Shown piece by piece: positions 23,074 through 35,900 of a DNA stretch of 64,000 nt; within the stretch, counting starts at the first letter, position 1; each line of letters opens with the position of its first letter. Below the pieces are notes generated by a model. The model saw only the letters and a list, made by a program, of their open reading frames with translations. It was not told where the DNA came from and made no database searches. This stretch comes from Cenococcum geophilum 1.58 (Eukaryota; Ascomycota; Dothideomycetes; Gloniales; Gloniaceae): positions 1,922,001 to 1,986,000 of the forward strand of contig KV748193.1 in NCBI GenBank assembly GCA_001692895.1. Direction: 5' to 3'. The translations under genes and the position numbers were made by a program.

Positions 23074-23335
23074 CCTATAGTCCGCCTATTTACTAGTTAA
23101 ACCCTACTTAAACCTAATAACTAATTCGCCTATTTATTAGTTAAACCTATTTGCTAGTTAAACTAATAACTAATTAGCCTATTTACTAGTTAAACCTATT
23201 TACCAGTTAAACCTACTACTATTAGCCTGTTTACTAGTCCGCCTATTTACCAGTTAAACAATAACTACTTAGCCTATTTACTAGTTATAGTTATTCTATT
23301 TACTAGTTAACCTAAATAACTAAGTATAATTAACA
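23074..23335. repeat. 17-bp minisatellite, right part
   Basis: Continuation of the CCTATTTACTAGTTAAA array after G1, with about ten irregular units mixed with CTAATAACTAATT variants. Units with CCAG and TCCG variants show the array is older and less homogenised on this side. Confidence 0.8.
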
Positions 23336-24303
23336 ACCCTATTTACCAAAAGCCTATTAGGACTTTACTGTTTATAGCACTATAATAGGAGTTCGATTTA
23401 GAAGCTTTAAGAGGTTAGTAATAATATTAGCGCGATCTAAATAATTAAACTCCACTTGACCTAATTACAGAATTATAGATTAAAAATATCCTATATATAG
23501 TATTTGCTAGTCATTATAGCATTAGTTTGGGATAGTATTAAGTAGATGCGATAGGGCTAATAAGGTGCTTATATAATGTTAGTAACTAATAGATAAACAA
23601 AACCAAATCCTTAGAATTAGGTAAACTAATAGAATAGTTAGTATAACAAAATAACAAGTAACAGAGTGCTTGTCAGACACAATCTAAACTAGACTATTAC
23701 TCCTATTAGCCGGCGTGTTAAGGCGATATACTTATTAAGCCGCGTAAAGTAGTTTAAAGGTCCTAAAAATAGGGCTACTACTATAAATAACTGCTTAGGT
23801 GACCCGAAATTGAAAATATAGTAGGTAATATATTTAGACATATTAAAGGGATCTCCTACTATATATACTGCAAATTTAGTATATTTTAAAATTATAAGTT
23901 ATACTCTATAGAACCGCAACTATATACCTCTTTATAGATATTAATACTCTTTTTTATATTTCTTTTATTGCTTTAGGAAGCTTTGCTACTATAGCGCCCC
24001 TCTATTCCGAGATTATAGATATAGATAGTAGTAGTCCGCTAAATAGTGGAATACCAACTATAATATCCACGGGTGCGATTAAAGAACTTTAATTAGCGCA
24101 CTTTCTTAAAAATTTAGAGGTTTTATTTTTTTAATACTAGTTTAACGGATATTATAAAGTAGGGCATAAGCGAATACTATAATAATGCCATTGAAATTGT
24201 TACTAAAATCGCTGCCGTAAGTATACTATTACCTTAAAGCCTAGTATATTACCTAATATCCTTATAGTAAGAAGAAGTCCACCTTAAAAGCCTTACCAAC
24301 GTT
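23336..24303. other. AT-rich spacer, no gene seen
   Basis: RIP-affected DNA between the 17-bp array and gypsy A. No conserved protein block was found in any frame I read. It continues on the far side of A at 51478, because A's target duplication CTTAA joins the two. Confidence 0.4.
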
Positions 24304-24308
24304 CTTAA

Positions 24309-24726
24309 TATTACGGACCTTATATTGGCAGTAGTACGACTATTAAGAATGGATATAAATGGGTTGGTTAAGATAGTATAGGAGGCGCTAGAACTAATTA
24401 AGCTATAGGATAAGGGGTAGCTAAGTTACGTAGCTAGTTACGTTACAAGTTTAGAACGTAGGAACGTAGGAATATAGAAACGTGATGTACTAACGTACTA
24501 ACATACTAATGTACTAAACCTTTACTATAGGGAGGAGTTATATATTTAAGGACGTACGGTCTCTATAGATAGTTTCTCTTCTTTATAGTAAATCTTAGAA
24601 TATAATTGGAGTTAATCTGTTGGGTAACCACTCCACTAGTTATATTTACGTTATTAACTATTCTATACCTATATACCTAGCCTATTAACAAGTTTACCGT
24701 AGTATTTCCTATAAGGCTTTATTATA
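24309..24726 (+). repeat. Gypsy A 5' LTR
   Basis: 418 bp, TATTACGG...TTATA (TG...CA before RIP). It contains a short 8-bp direct repeat GTACTAAC in four variants at about 24487-24518, which accounts for part of the length difference from the 3' copy. Confidence 0.92.
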
Positions 24727-24789
24727 TATTTACTACTAAGGTTATAGTAAAAGAAGTCGAATAATATACTACTAAAAGCAGTAGTTATA

Positions 24790-27700
24790 ATGGCGTTAAC
24801 GGCAGCAACTATATTAGGATTAGGTAACGACACTAGTATAGCAGACACTAACTCTTAGCTAGTTACGGTTGGACAATTATAAGCTATAGTTAATCGATTA
24901 ATAAATAATAATAGGATCCTTAAAGAAAGGATTAACGGGATAGGAGTAGCGAAGATTAAGCTACTATCTATTAAGCGATTCTTAGGTAAGAAGTTAAAAC
25001 TTAAAGGGTTTCTTACGTAGATGCACTTTAAGGTTATATAGAAGGGAGCGAAGCTAGTAATAGCTATAGACCAAATAGCCTACGCAGGACTATTTGTAAC
25101 CGACTACCGGTACCATATTAAAACGTCATTTGTTTTACTAGCGTACCACTTTATTTTAGTTGCCTAGCCCTTAACTCGCTCACCAACCTGGTATACTTTC
25201 GTGTATTTATACCACTTAATTTCTATAGATTTACAATTAAGTTGCTTATTCAATTCCCAAAAACTATAAAGCTTACACTATTCCTAACAGGAAGGGCACT
25301 TAAGTAGTTTAAGCCTTATCTTATAGAGATATAGGAAAATAGTATAGTAACTACTAGCTAAAAAGTACGATATATATTTACTAGTTAGAATGGGTTTATA
25401 GAATAACCAATACAAATATTTAAAGACCTAAAGGCAACTACTATAGTAGAACGGAAGCTTTAAAACCTAGTATAACAAACTTTAGCAATTAAGTACACGA
25501 TATAGTTTTAGATATTAGCTATATAAGTTAAGTAGAATAATAAGGCGCTTATAGCACAGTATAAATAGGGACTTAAGGCAAAAGTCTAGGACGTAATTAT
25601 CCTAATAGAAGATGCGGATACTCTTAGGGAATTAATTAATTAAGTAATTAAGATCAATAATAAGATCTACTAAAGAGAGTAGACTAAGAAGGGTTAGGAT
25701 AGAGTTCTATAGTTATATAAGGCGCAAAGTATATAGTAATAAAGCTAAAACTAGAAACTATAGTATAGCACAGAGCTAATAGACCTAAGTAGTACTAAAG
25801 AAAATAAGAAATAGAATAAACGACTATAGAAACCTAGAGGATAAGGATTAAGTAATTAAAGGTCTAAGGAGTAGAGGCCGAACTAGGGATCTTAATAACA
25901 GAAGACGTTTAGGCGAACTCTATAGCAAAAAAATGGTTTAAAGAGGGAGCTTATATAAATTGCGGGGAATAAGGTTATTACATTAAAGACTATAAAAGTA
26001 GTTAAAGTTACTACGTAGTAAAAGGAACGAGACTAGTAGAAGACACATGTATAGAGGGATAATAGCATACTATAAGGAACCAAAGAGTATTTAATTAAAA
26101 GTTTTACGTTTTATTATAATAATGCATACTAAATTTATAAAGACGCTAAGTACGGCGTAAGCTATTAGCTATAGGAGCTAAAATTATTAGAGTTTAGAGA
26201 AACTAATAAACCATTTTATAGATTGGATATTAAGGATAATATATTTAATATAGGTAAAATATTTAGCGATGATAAGGTAATAAAGGTAGCTTACTAGAAG
26301 TATATAAACCTTAAAGATATTATAAAAGAGGTAGAGGATAATTCCACTATAGAATAGGGAATATTAGTAGAGATTAAGACCCTACTAGGTACAATGTCTA
26401 TTACTTTATAAGACGTAAGAGAAGTAAAATAACAAACTATTTCGGCACTTAATAAAGGCAAAAGACTAAAGACTTAAGATTCTTAAAAAGAGATAAGATA
26501 CGCTTAAGGACCTATAACGGACGATAACCGATAAAGCAGAGTAATAGCTTAGTTTAGTAATATATAAATAAGCTCGGGACAAAGTTTCCTAAAGGCATAA
26601 GACTCTTAAGATAAGATAAAATTACCGCAAAAGCCTAATTAGACTAAGGTAGGAGCTAAGCTTAAGATAAAAGCAAGCTTAGGATTAAGAATCCTATAGA
26701 ACTAAGATTTCTAGATATAAATAAAGACTATTAAATAAAACGAGATTAAGAAGTAAGAGGACTTTAAGGATCTACTTATAAGGCGAAAAAAGAAGGAAAC
26801 TATAGAGGAATTTAGATAAAAAATCCTTATATAGTAAGAATAGAAACTAGACTAGAAATCTAGTATACTAGGTTATATAAGGAATATAGCACTAGTATAA
26901 AGGATTACTAATAGGCCTAGAGCAGGTATGCTAAGAGTAAAGTAGCTTATTAAACTAGAAGATAAAGAGGATTTAGGAATCCCTACTAGGTTTAAAAAAC
27001 GATATACTAAGGGCTATTATAATATAGTAATAAGAAGATACTTCCTTACGGATAAGCCGTATACACTTTAGTAGCTGTACTAAAAGTAGTATAGATAGCG
27101 ACATAATAATAAGTAGGAAGACTTCTATATATGGTTGGATAAGTAAGTTATTTAGAACTACCCCATTACGGAAAAGGCTATAAGTTATATTAAGAGATCT
27201 AGAAGAACAACCAGAGAACTAGAGAAGCAAGAGGCAAATCTTAATACCCGTAAATAAAGTTATAATATTTAAATTAATATAATAAAGGTTTAAACTTAAA
27301 GATAAAGATAAGTTAAGAGTTAACCTAAAGCACCTAGTATACTATACGCTGTTATAAATTGTATATATAGATAATATATATAATATATATAAAGATCTAA
27401 AAAAAAAGAATTAGAAGTACCCTATAAGGATATATAGGATATATTAGGCGCTAGATAAGTAATAGTATAGAAATATTAAGTATATACACGAATAGTATCT
27501 AGTAGAAGTTTAGGAGTTAGGGGACTTAATACTTTAACCAAGAAGATTCCTTACGGAAGAATGCCTAAATAAATAATAGTGGTGGGGATACCTAGAGAAT
27601 ACGTGTCTATAGTATATAGAGGATAAAAAGTAAACTAAGTATTAGCTAAAGAGTAAGCTAAGTGCATAAGGATTAAGCAGCTAATAGTTAGGAAAAGTAG

Positions 27701-29319
27701 AGGGAGCTAGTAGTAGAGCCTTAGACCCTTAAAGGAATTTAAAAATAACACCTAAATTTATAAGTTAATTAGTAAGATTAGTAGTTTAAAGCACTAATAG
27801 ATAGTAGAGTAATGCGAAACTATATTTTATTAGTAGTAGTTAAAAGAATGGGACTACCTTATAGATAGAAGGAGTAACCTTACCTATTAGTTATAATTTT
27901 AGGAGATCTAATAACTTATAGAGGAGGGATTATTAACCTTAAAATAAGACCTATTTAAATAACTATTAAAGGAAGATAAATTAAGATATCTTTTAATATT
28001 CTACTATTAGGATAGGATAAGGCAGTATTAAGAATGCCTTAGTTATAGAAATATAATTTAAAGATTAATTAGATTATAGGTTAGGTTAATATTAGGAATA
28101 CTTAACGCCGTAAAATGTAATAATAAACTAAGTTAGTATAGTACTAAGTTGAAGTAATATATAAGGAGACTAAGTAAGGCTTAAGTTATATACTAAAAAG
28201 ATACTATAAGTATAGCAAAAAGCTATAGAGCCTAGAAAGTAAAAAGCTGGTAGATTATATAGCATAGGACTATAAGATTAAGCTAGAACTAGAAATAAGT
28301 CTAAGGTTCTTTCTAATCTATAAGCTTACTTAAGAGGAGTTAAGAGCACTTAAAGAGTTTATCTAAGAGAACTTATAAAAGGGATATATTAGACTATTAT
28401 AGTTATTAGTAGGTTATCTAGTACTATTTATACTAAAGAAGAATAGAAAACTTAGATTATATATTAACTATAAATAATTAAATAGTATTACTTAAACGGA
28501 TAGATATCCTTTACCCTTAATTAGCAAGATCTAGGATTAGATAGGTAATGCGTAAATCTTTATAAAGATAGATCTAAGATGGGCGTACTATTAGATTAAA
28601 ATTAAGGAAAGTAATAAATAGAAGGCAGCCTTTAGGTTAAAGAAAGGACTATATAAACCATTAGTTATATAATTTAGGTTAATAAATATATTAGTAATAT
28701 TTTAGAAATAAATTAATAGTATATTAGGAGAATACCTTAATAAGTTTATTATAGTATACCTTAACGATATTATTATTTACTTAATAACTAAGAAAGAATA
28801 CGGAGAATACGTTAAATAGGTCTTAAAGAGACTATAAGAAGAATAGATGCTAGTAGCAATTAAAAAATGCGAGTTCTTTATAAGGAAGACTAATTTTATA
28901 GGATTTATTATTAAACTAGGTTATATTAGTATAGACCTAAAGAAGATTAAAGCTATAGTAAGTTAGTAAGAACTAGAAAATATAACGTAGTTAAGGTTAT
29001 TTTTAGGGGTTTGTAACTACTATAGAAGGCTTATAATATAATAGTTAAAGAATATTAAACCATTTACTAGGCTTATAAAAAAAGAGAAACTATAGGTATA
29101 AGGAGATAAGTAAAGGAAGTTATTTAAGGAACTTAAGGAATTTTTTACCTAGGAGCTAATTCTTAAGATTTATTAAATAGATATATTAAACTTTATACTA
29201 AAAGTATATTTACTATAGAGATATAAAAATATATAGTATCTAGTAGTATATTATAGTTAAAAGATAATACTACTAGAGTTAAACTATAATATCTATAATA
29301 AGGAGTTATTAGGTATAGT
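24790..29319 (+). pseudogene. Gypsy A gag-pol relic, first part (gag to RNase H)
   Basis: The gag start ATG is at 24790 (MALTAATILG). Gag is split by the solo LTR and resumes as LTGRALK at 25283. A zinc knuckle INCGE-GYYIKDY lies at about 25955-25995 (outer Cys and His now Tyr). After a long linker, RT starts about 28380; its active site reads YLND at 28757-28768 (first Asp changed to Asn). RNase H begins about 29200 and is cut at NKELLGIV by gypsy B. The 1.7-kb stretch between the knuckle and the protease region near 27780 has no landmark I recognise and is longer than usual. Confidence 0.85.
25095..25277. mobile_element. Solo LTR, 183 bp, un-RIPped
   Basis: TGTAACCG...GCTTACA with a perfect 5-bp target duplication CTATT (25090-25094 and 25278-25282), inserted in the gag of A. 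Removing it with one duplication rejoins the gag frame (YAGLF-LTGRALK). Composition is normal with CpA and TpG present, so it has escaped RIP. Its parent element is not in the window. Confidence 0.88.
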
Positions 29320-29637
29320 TATGAGGAACTAGGAGTTCCTAAGGTTAATATAGTAGAAAAAGGCTTAACTCGGCACGATTGGTCAATAGAGGATACTGTC
29401 TATATTTAATATATTATAAACAGCTGTCTCCCTACTAGAGTAGCTACTTATGGTTTTATCTAGCGCCGTTTAGTTAGGACTTTACTAGATTAAGGTAAAG
29501 CCTCTAATTAGTCTAATTTTATTTATAGCTCGGACTAAATATACCTTATTATTCTAACTTAGATCTACTTAGGCTCTATATAAAGCGGTAAGTCCTCCTC
29601 TACTCTAATTATTACTAGATTATTACTATTTATAATA
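29320..29637 (-). repeat. Gypsy B 3' LTR
   Basis: 318 bp. On the minus strand it starts TATTATAAATAG and ends CTCATA (TG...CA before RIP). Confidence 0.9.
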
Positions 29638-29652
29638 GAGCCCCCCTTTTTA
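29638..29652 (-). other. Polypurine tract of gypsy B
   Basis: On the minus strand AAAAAGGGGGGCTC lies directly before the 3' LTR. This is the plus-strand primer position and decides that B runs right to left. Confidence 0.75.
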
Positions 29653-32400
29653 CGGATTGTAACCCTAAAATCCTTAATATAGCTCTTTAGAAATTATGCT
29701 TTTTTAGCTAAAAGACTAAGGACTAGTAGCTTGGCACTATCTTGTAAGATAATTCCAGAATTTAAATCTTTAAGCTCTTTAGTTATTCTTTTATTAATCT
29801 TAGTAACTTATTCTTAGATTTTATCCTATTTTTAGTCTAATTTGCTTCTCTCTGGTTCTTTATAAGCTTTTCTCTAGCCCTTACTAATAATTCTACTAAT
29901 ACTTTTAACCCTTGTGGTCCTAAATATTCCAACTAACTTTAATTAGCGACGGTTTGCTTCTTTTTTAGTTTTTTTTCTCTTTTTTATCTAGGACCTACTT
30001 ACCTAAGTCTGTTATCCTTTAGCCCAATATAGTAGTAATGGGAGAGAGTTATGCCTAAATCTATAATAATAAATTAAAATGGACCCTAACGACTAATAGT
30101 TGCTATAATTATTTCTCTAAGTTCCTAAAGTGGCTTAAATAGTTCTAGAATAAGGAGGTTTAATAGTCTAATATAGTCTGTTCTATCTCTACTACGGCCG
30201 GTCTTAATACAGCCTAGTTTATTTCTAATTTTTACTATTATAGGTGCTTTAGAGATAGTTTGCTTTATTATAGCTAGGTTGGTTCCTATTAAATCTAGAT
30301 TATACCTTTTTGGTTAAGTGTCGCGCTTATTAAACTAACTGGTCCTATAGATCCCTAAATACTTATTTAACCAATCTATTAAATTTTAGAAGCTCGCTTG
30401 GGACCTAATTTTAGCCATTAACTAAGAAAATATAGACTAGATTAAGACTCTTTAAGGTAATATAGACGGTACTTATATGGTTTTAATAAAGGCGCTTTAT
30501 ATATAAGTAATTTCTTCTAGTCCTTTTAGTTTCCTATTAACCCTAATAGCTACTATATTCTTAAAAATAATAATCTTACGGCCTATATAGGTACTTATTA
30601 CTTTAATAGGTCTAGTAAGGAACTTCTATATTATAATTTCTTTATTAGGGCCGCTTTAGCTAAACGTGGCGTCACTAAGGCATCTTCTAGCTCTATTGCC
30701 TTTGGTGCCTTATCTACTACTCCTACGCCCTATTTACCCTTATTTAGCAGTAAATAGCACTATAAAGCTATACCTAAACGCAAGCGGGTTAAAATTAATT
30801 TTAATTTTTCTAAAAAGGACCTCCTTAGAGTTAACGAAGTAATTATCCCATGCGCCGTTGAGGTGCTACGCAAATGTGGCCTGTGCGCGAAAACCAAACA
30901 TCAACACGCGTCTCTGCCAGAGTATCTCTCTGCAAAATACCGCTCTGTATGCGAGGACCTTGCTAGAAAGAACATCTGGATTGTATTAGGCGATGACAGA
31001 GTCAATATATATCAATTTGGAGTTTTATTATCACGACATCGACGTGCAATTGCTTGATTAAATCCACAGCTTCATTTTGCTAAGGCGAGCCTTGATCCAG
31101 ACGATCTGGTTGGTTCACTTACCGTAGCACCTTTATCAACGGCGCATGGGATAACTAAGGTGCCCCGTTTTGGCACTGCTAGGATTTATTCTAGCCCTTT
31201 AGCTAGATTTAGCTTTACTGCTACTAAGAAGTCTTATACTGTCTCTTTTAACCCTATTACTCCTATTAAGCTCAGTAAGTTAACCTCTACTCTATAGAGG
31301 GATATTTTAGCTTTTATCTTATTCTTCTTATAAGGATTAGCCTTGACTTCTTCTAATAGGGTTTTATTTATCCAATTAAATAGTATATCTAATTTGCTAG
31401 AATGGAACTCGGAACGTCTCTAGGAAGCTCTTACTACTATAAGTCTTATTAGTATCCTTTTAGCTATTCTTAATACTAATTGGTTTATTTTAGGTGTAAT
31501 ATACTTTAGCTACTCCTGCTAAGGTTATTATAAAGCTTAATAATTATACGAACCTCCTTTAGCGCCTTTTTTATAACGTAAAAGACCTAAGGGCCTAGCT
31601 TAATTTTCTTAAAGGGAGTATAATTAGTATTAATACTACTTTACGCTATATTGCCGACTGTTTTGATAATATAGAGTTTATTAGCAGTACTTTAACCCCT
31701 ATAGCCCCTCCTACGCCTTAAGCTAATCCCCTTAGCTATTTTAAGCTAGTTAGTAGCGATATAACTTCTTCTAATACTTTAAGGAATCTAGAGCGTAATT
31801 CTAGTACCAATATAGCTTATTCTTCTTTAGTTAGGGACGATTTAGCTAATAGCTTTAATTTGGCAGGATTTAGTACTAGCGCTTAGTAAGTAGTCCTTTC
31901 TTAGCCCTTTTTAGCTAGGTTAATATCTTATAGGTCCCTTTAGGCGGCGGCCTTCTTTAGTTTAGTTTCTTTTGTTATATTTAGGTTGGTTAGCAAAAAA
32001 TAGTAATAGGTTGGCTCTTTTCTTTTATACTTCTTACCTAGGTAGGTATAGACTAGCTCTTTTAGCCATAGGGCACTATTAGTACCCCCTAGACTAAATT
32101 CTAATATATTAGTTCTAATTTATTTCTAATTATATTATTGTCCTAGTTAGACTAACTAAGTCCTCTTATAGTCTTACTAAAACCTATAAAACCCTATTTA
32201 GGGGAAAACTAGAAAAGAGTTACCGTTTAGTACCCTTTCTCTTTTTTAAGGGCCGTTTTGGTCTATTATAGTTCTTGCTTTTAAGGTCTAAGTTATAGGT
32301 AGTCCGTAGCCTATTTTGTCCTAAAGTGTGCCTATAAGCTCTTATTATAGTTTCTAATAGGGTTTTAGCCGGTTCCTATATGTTGTTTTTTAAACTATAT
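29653..32400 (-). pseudogene. Gypsy B 3' extra region, coding strand unclear
   Basis: About 2.4 kb (excluding the MITE) lies between the end of integrase and the polypurine tract, more than gypsy elements normally have. On the minus strand, frames rich in Lys and Ile are open apart from Gln/Trp-type stops (for example NKRITKELKDLNSG near 29780). On the plus strand, frames at about 30024-30845 and 31155-31900 are equally open (for example PKRKRVKINFNFSKKDLLR near 30775-30835 and, across the MITE, VPRFGTARIYSSPLARFSF from 31161). I do not recognise either product. An antisense or env-position extra ORF is possible. RIP opens both strands, so the call is weak. Confidence 0.4.
30846..31151. mobile_element. 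306-bp MITE with TA target duplication
   Basis: Terminal inverted repeats TCCCATGCGCCGTTGA are perfect for 16 bp, then continue GGTGCTACG on both sides after a 4-bp indel (TAAA present only on the right). TA flanks both ends, as for Tc1/mariner-type elements. The sequence is not RIPped. A 64-codon open frame inside (30863-31057) starts in the inverted repeat and shows no known domain. It probably depends on a transposase encoded elsewhere. Confidence 0.85.
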
Positions 32401-32929
32401 CCTTTTTAACGCACTTAGTACTTTATAATTCCATATTCGTCTTTTATTTAGCCTAAAATGGCCTTAATATACTATTGTTCTAATTTAGGTATGTCTATAA
32501 AATAAGGCATAAGCTATTATCTCCCGCTAACTATATCTGGTATATATTTTTCTAAAAGGGACATATAGAATATATTATAGATATTCTAATTTTCTGGCAA
32601 TTTAAGCTGATATGCTTATGTATTAATTACCCTTATAACTTTAAAGGGTCTAAAGTTTTTATAATTTAGCTTTTTTTTGGGTCTACTTATCCGTATATAC
32701 TTACCTACTAGCTATATATAGTCTCCTTCCTTAAATTCTATAGGTTTGTGACCTATGTTATAGTATTTTACTTAGACTTCTTAAGCCTTAACTAAAGATT
32801 GCCTTAAATTATTGTGAATTGTCTTTAATTTATTAGCCAATTCTTTGGCATACTTTAATATACTACCTCTATAGGCTTCTCTTAGACCCTTACCTCTAAA
32901 TAGCGTTTTAGCCTTGTTTACCTAAAATA
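32401..32929 (-). pseudogene. Gypsy B integrase C-terminal part
   Basis: The minus strand continues B's integrase after the LINE. NNLRQSLVKA lies near 32815 and KEGDYI-LVGKYIRISRPKKK at about 32725-32680, then an IFYMSLLEKYIPD-type tail near 32570-32535. This is the usual DNA-binding C-terminal domain. The frame joins NLIYASIGIT at 36707 when the LINE and one duplication are removed. Confidence 0.8.
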
Positions 32930-32940
32930 GGGTTATTCCT

Positions 32941-35900
32941 TTTTATTTTTTATTTTTTATTTTTATATCCGTTGTATTATACTACGTATAATACTGCGCA
33001 TGCAGCCTCTAGGCTATAGCGCTATAGTTCTATATACATGAATCCTTTCTAGGCAGCTTAATATGTACTAGTAGCTATGTCCTAGTAGTTTATAAATCCC
33101 TAACCTAGGGATTTACAGCTTCCTAGTAAGATACTAGGTTGCTAACAACTATTAGGTAATAAGAAAACGATAGGAAAATAGTAGAAAAAATTAGAATAAA
33201 ATCATAAATAATCCTAACGCCTGTCCCTGTCCTTTTTATAGTTNATTTCTGTCCTTTTGCTTTCTATGGTCTATCTACTAGGACTTTAGTAGGAGTTGCC
33301 TCCTTCTANAGATCCTTCTGCTCTTAGCCACTTCCTAGTAGCTATTTTTGTCCTACTTAAGAATAGAAAAAGCGCCCTTCTTCCTTTCTTTGTACAAAAA
33401 AGCTTCTCTAAGGAGAGAGAAGAGCCTATCTGTCTTTGCATTTCCTTTCTGTCTTCCTAATATAGTCTGCATTCTAGTAAGAGGTGCGTAGGGGTTTATA
33501 CCGCAGTATAGTCCTTAAAGCATCTACCTTTTTTATCCTTCCCTATTGTTTTAGAGAAGGATTTAAAGAAGCCTTTTCCTAGTTTTAGTTAAAAGAAAGC
33601 TGATTATAGCTTTTTAGGATATTTATCCTTGGTGGCTTTAAAAGAGAATGGGTAGTTTCTTTTACAGATTCTAGTATAGTGTTTTCCTTTACTTTTATTC
33701 TGTTGCTAATTGTTTTTCCACTGTTCTAGTATCTTTTCTCTTGCTTATTTCCCTAGGTGGGCTAGGGAAGAATAAGAAGATTGTATTTTTCTTCTAGAGA
33801 GGCCCTTTTTAGCTAGTTTATCTGCTATTTTATTTCCGTTAATTCCTAGGTGGCTAGGGACCCAATAAAAGTTAATAGAGATATTCCTGCTAGCTAGATA
33901 GGAACAGCTTTGCGTAATTTTAAAGACTATTTCTTGCCCTCCTATAAGAGAATTAAGCTGTAATATCTTAATAGCCGCTTGGCTATCTATAAAGATATAA
34001 ACCTATTTCTCTTTTAGTCTTTATTGTTTTAGGTGTTCTAGGGCCCTAGATTCCAGTTTATTGCATATTTAATCCTATTTCTCTCTCCTATTTTGCATAC
34101 GGCTGCTGCATTTAATTTATTGTCTTTAGAGCCATCTATATAGTATATATCTACTAGGTCCCACTTTAGGGATTCTTATAGATTTTCTACTAGTCTTAGA
34201 TGTTCTTGTACAGCTTCTTCTTTACTACCCTTAGAGATAGAAAAGAAAGCGGGAATAGGAGGAGACCACGGTTTTTACCAGTCTAGAGAGACTCTCTCTA
34301 TATTCCAATTTTGGATTAGCTTCTAAACTCTAGTGGTTAGAGATAGTAGCTATGTTTTTGGCTGTGAGAGGTACTTTATAGTAGAGTTTTTAGGGCTAAA
34401 ACTAGAGCTAGAACTAGCTGCTAGTTCGTCCCTATCTTTATTAACCTCTTCTATATAGGCCTTTTTAATTGCGTAATTTTNCTTAAATTTTAGGATTCTT
34501 AATGCGTAGTTATTGCAAAGCTTTTCAAATCTAATTCTAGGGGGAGGAGTAGAAGCTTCAATCTCTATAGCTTGGCTTGGAGATCCTCTAAACGCTCCTA
34601 GAACTAGTTTTAGGGCCTCGTTTTGTAGAGGTTAGTACCTAGCTAGTGGGTGGTCTCTAGGTTTGCTTTTCCACCAGCGTTATGCTCCGTGGTCTGCTAT
34701 GGTGGTAACGTAGGCTATATAGAGCTGTTGAAGGGCTTATAGGGATAGACCTCTTTATATATTGCCTAGTCTTCTAATTAAATAGAAGGCTAATTTTGCT
34801 TTAGAGATTTTTATTTCCACATATTATTTAAAAGTAAGCTTGGGGTTTAGGAATACTCCTAACTACCTAACTAGGGGTTTAGGGGATATTTCCACGTCTC
34901 CTAGCTTTAGCCCTTCCTCTATAGTAGTACGCTTATTATAGAAGTATATAAGCTCTGTTTTGCCAATATTAAAGCTAATAGCAGCTTCCTTAGCTTTAGA
35001 CATTAGCTCTCGCGCAATCCTCTCTAGCTTTTTACAGTTAGATTTAGCAGAGTTTAATGTAACTGTAATTGCAAAATCGTCTATATAGCTAAGGGAATAG
35101 GCTCCTTCTATCTCTAGCCTATAGATATTGCGTAGATATAGTAGAAATAAGATAGGGGATATAGGCGATCCCTNTGGTATCCCTGTTTCTAGTTCTACTT
35201 TTTCTTATATTTGCCCGTTAAAGGAAAGCTGTATCTTTCTATTACTTAGGAAAGTAGCCACCTATTATATAAACGCTATAGGTAGTCCTAGTTCCTTACA
35301 GATAAATAGAAGCTGGTTTTTAGAGACATAGTTAAAAGCCCCCTTTACGTCTAGGAATAACGTAGTAGCTATTCTTTATCTAGCTTTTTTCCTACTATTT
35401 TTAGATTATATATTGTTTAGAAGTAGTAAAACTGCGTCTATTACGGACCGCTATCTTCTTTCTCCTAGTTGTAAATCTTAAAGTAAGCTAGTAGTACTAG
35501 CTAGATATCCTAATCTAGTAGCGAAGATCTTCTCTAAAGTCTTTCCTAGGCAGTTTAATAGGGAGATAGGTCTATAGGACTTTGGTAGAGAATAGTCCTC
35601 CTTATTTACTTTAGGAAGAATAACTCCTNAAGCTTCTCTCNATACCTTTGGCTAATAGCCTAGAATAAATAAGATCCTATAGATCTTATATAGAAGATCT
35701 TCTATAGTAGGGTAGGCCTTTTGTAGAATTGCGAAAGATATACTATCTGGCCCTAGAGCTTTTTTATTAAAGCTAGAGAGAAGTACTTGTTTAACTTCTA
35801 TTCTCTCCAGTTCTGGCCATTCCCATTTACTGTCTATAGTATAGTCCTTCCACTCCATAGAGCTAGTAGAAGGGGGTTTTGGGAATAGAGTAGTTATAAA

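Noticed and set aside
30863-31057. 64-codon plus-strand frame in GC-rich DNA
   Set aside because: It starts within the MITE terminal repeat and has no recognisable domain; non-autonomous elements of this size do not normally code.
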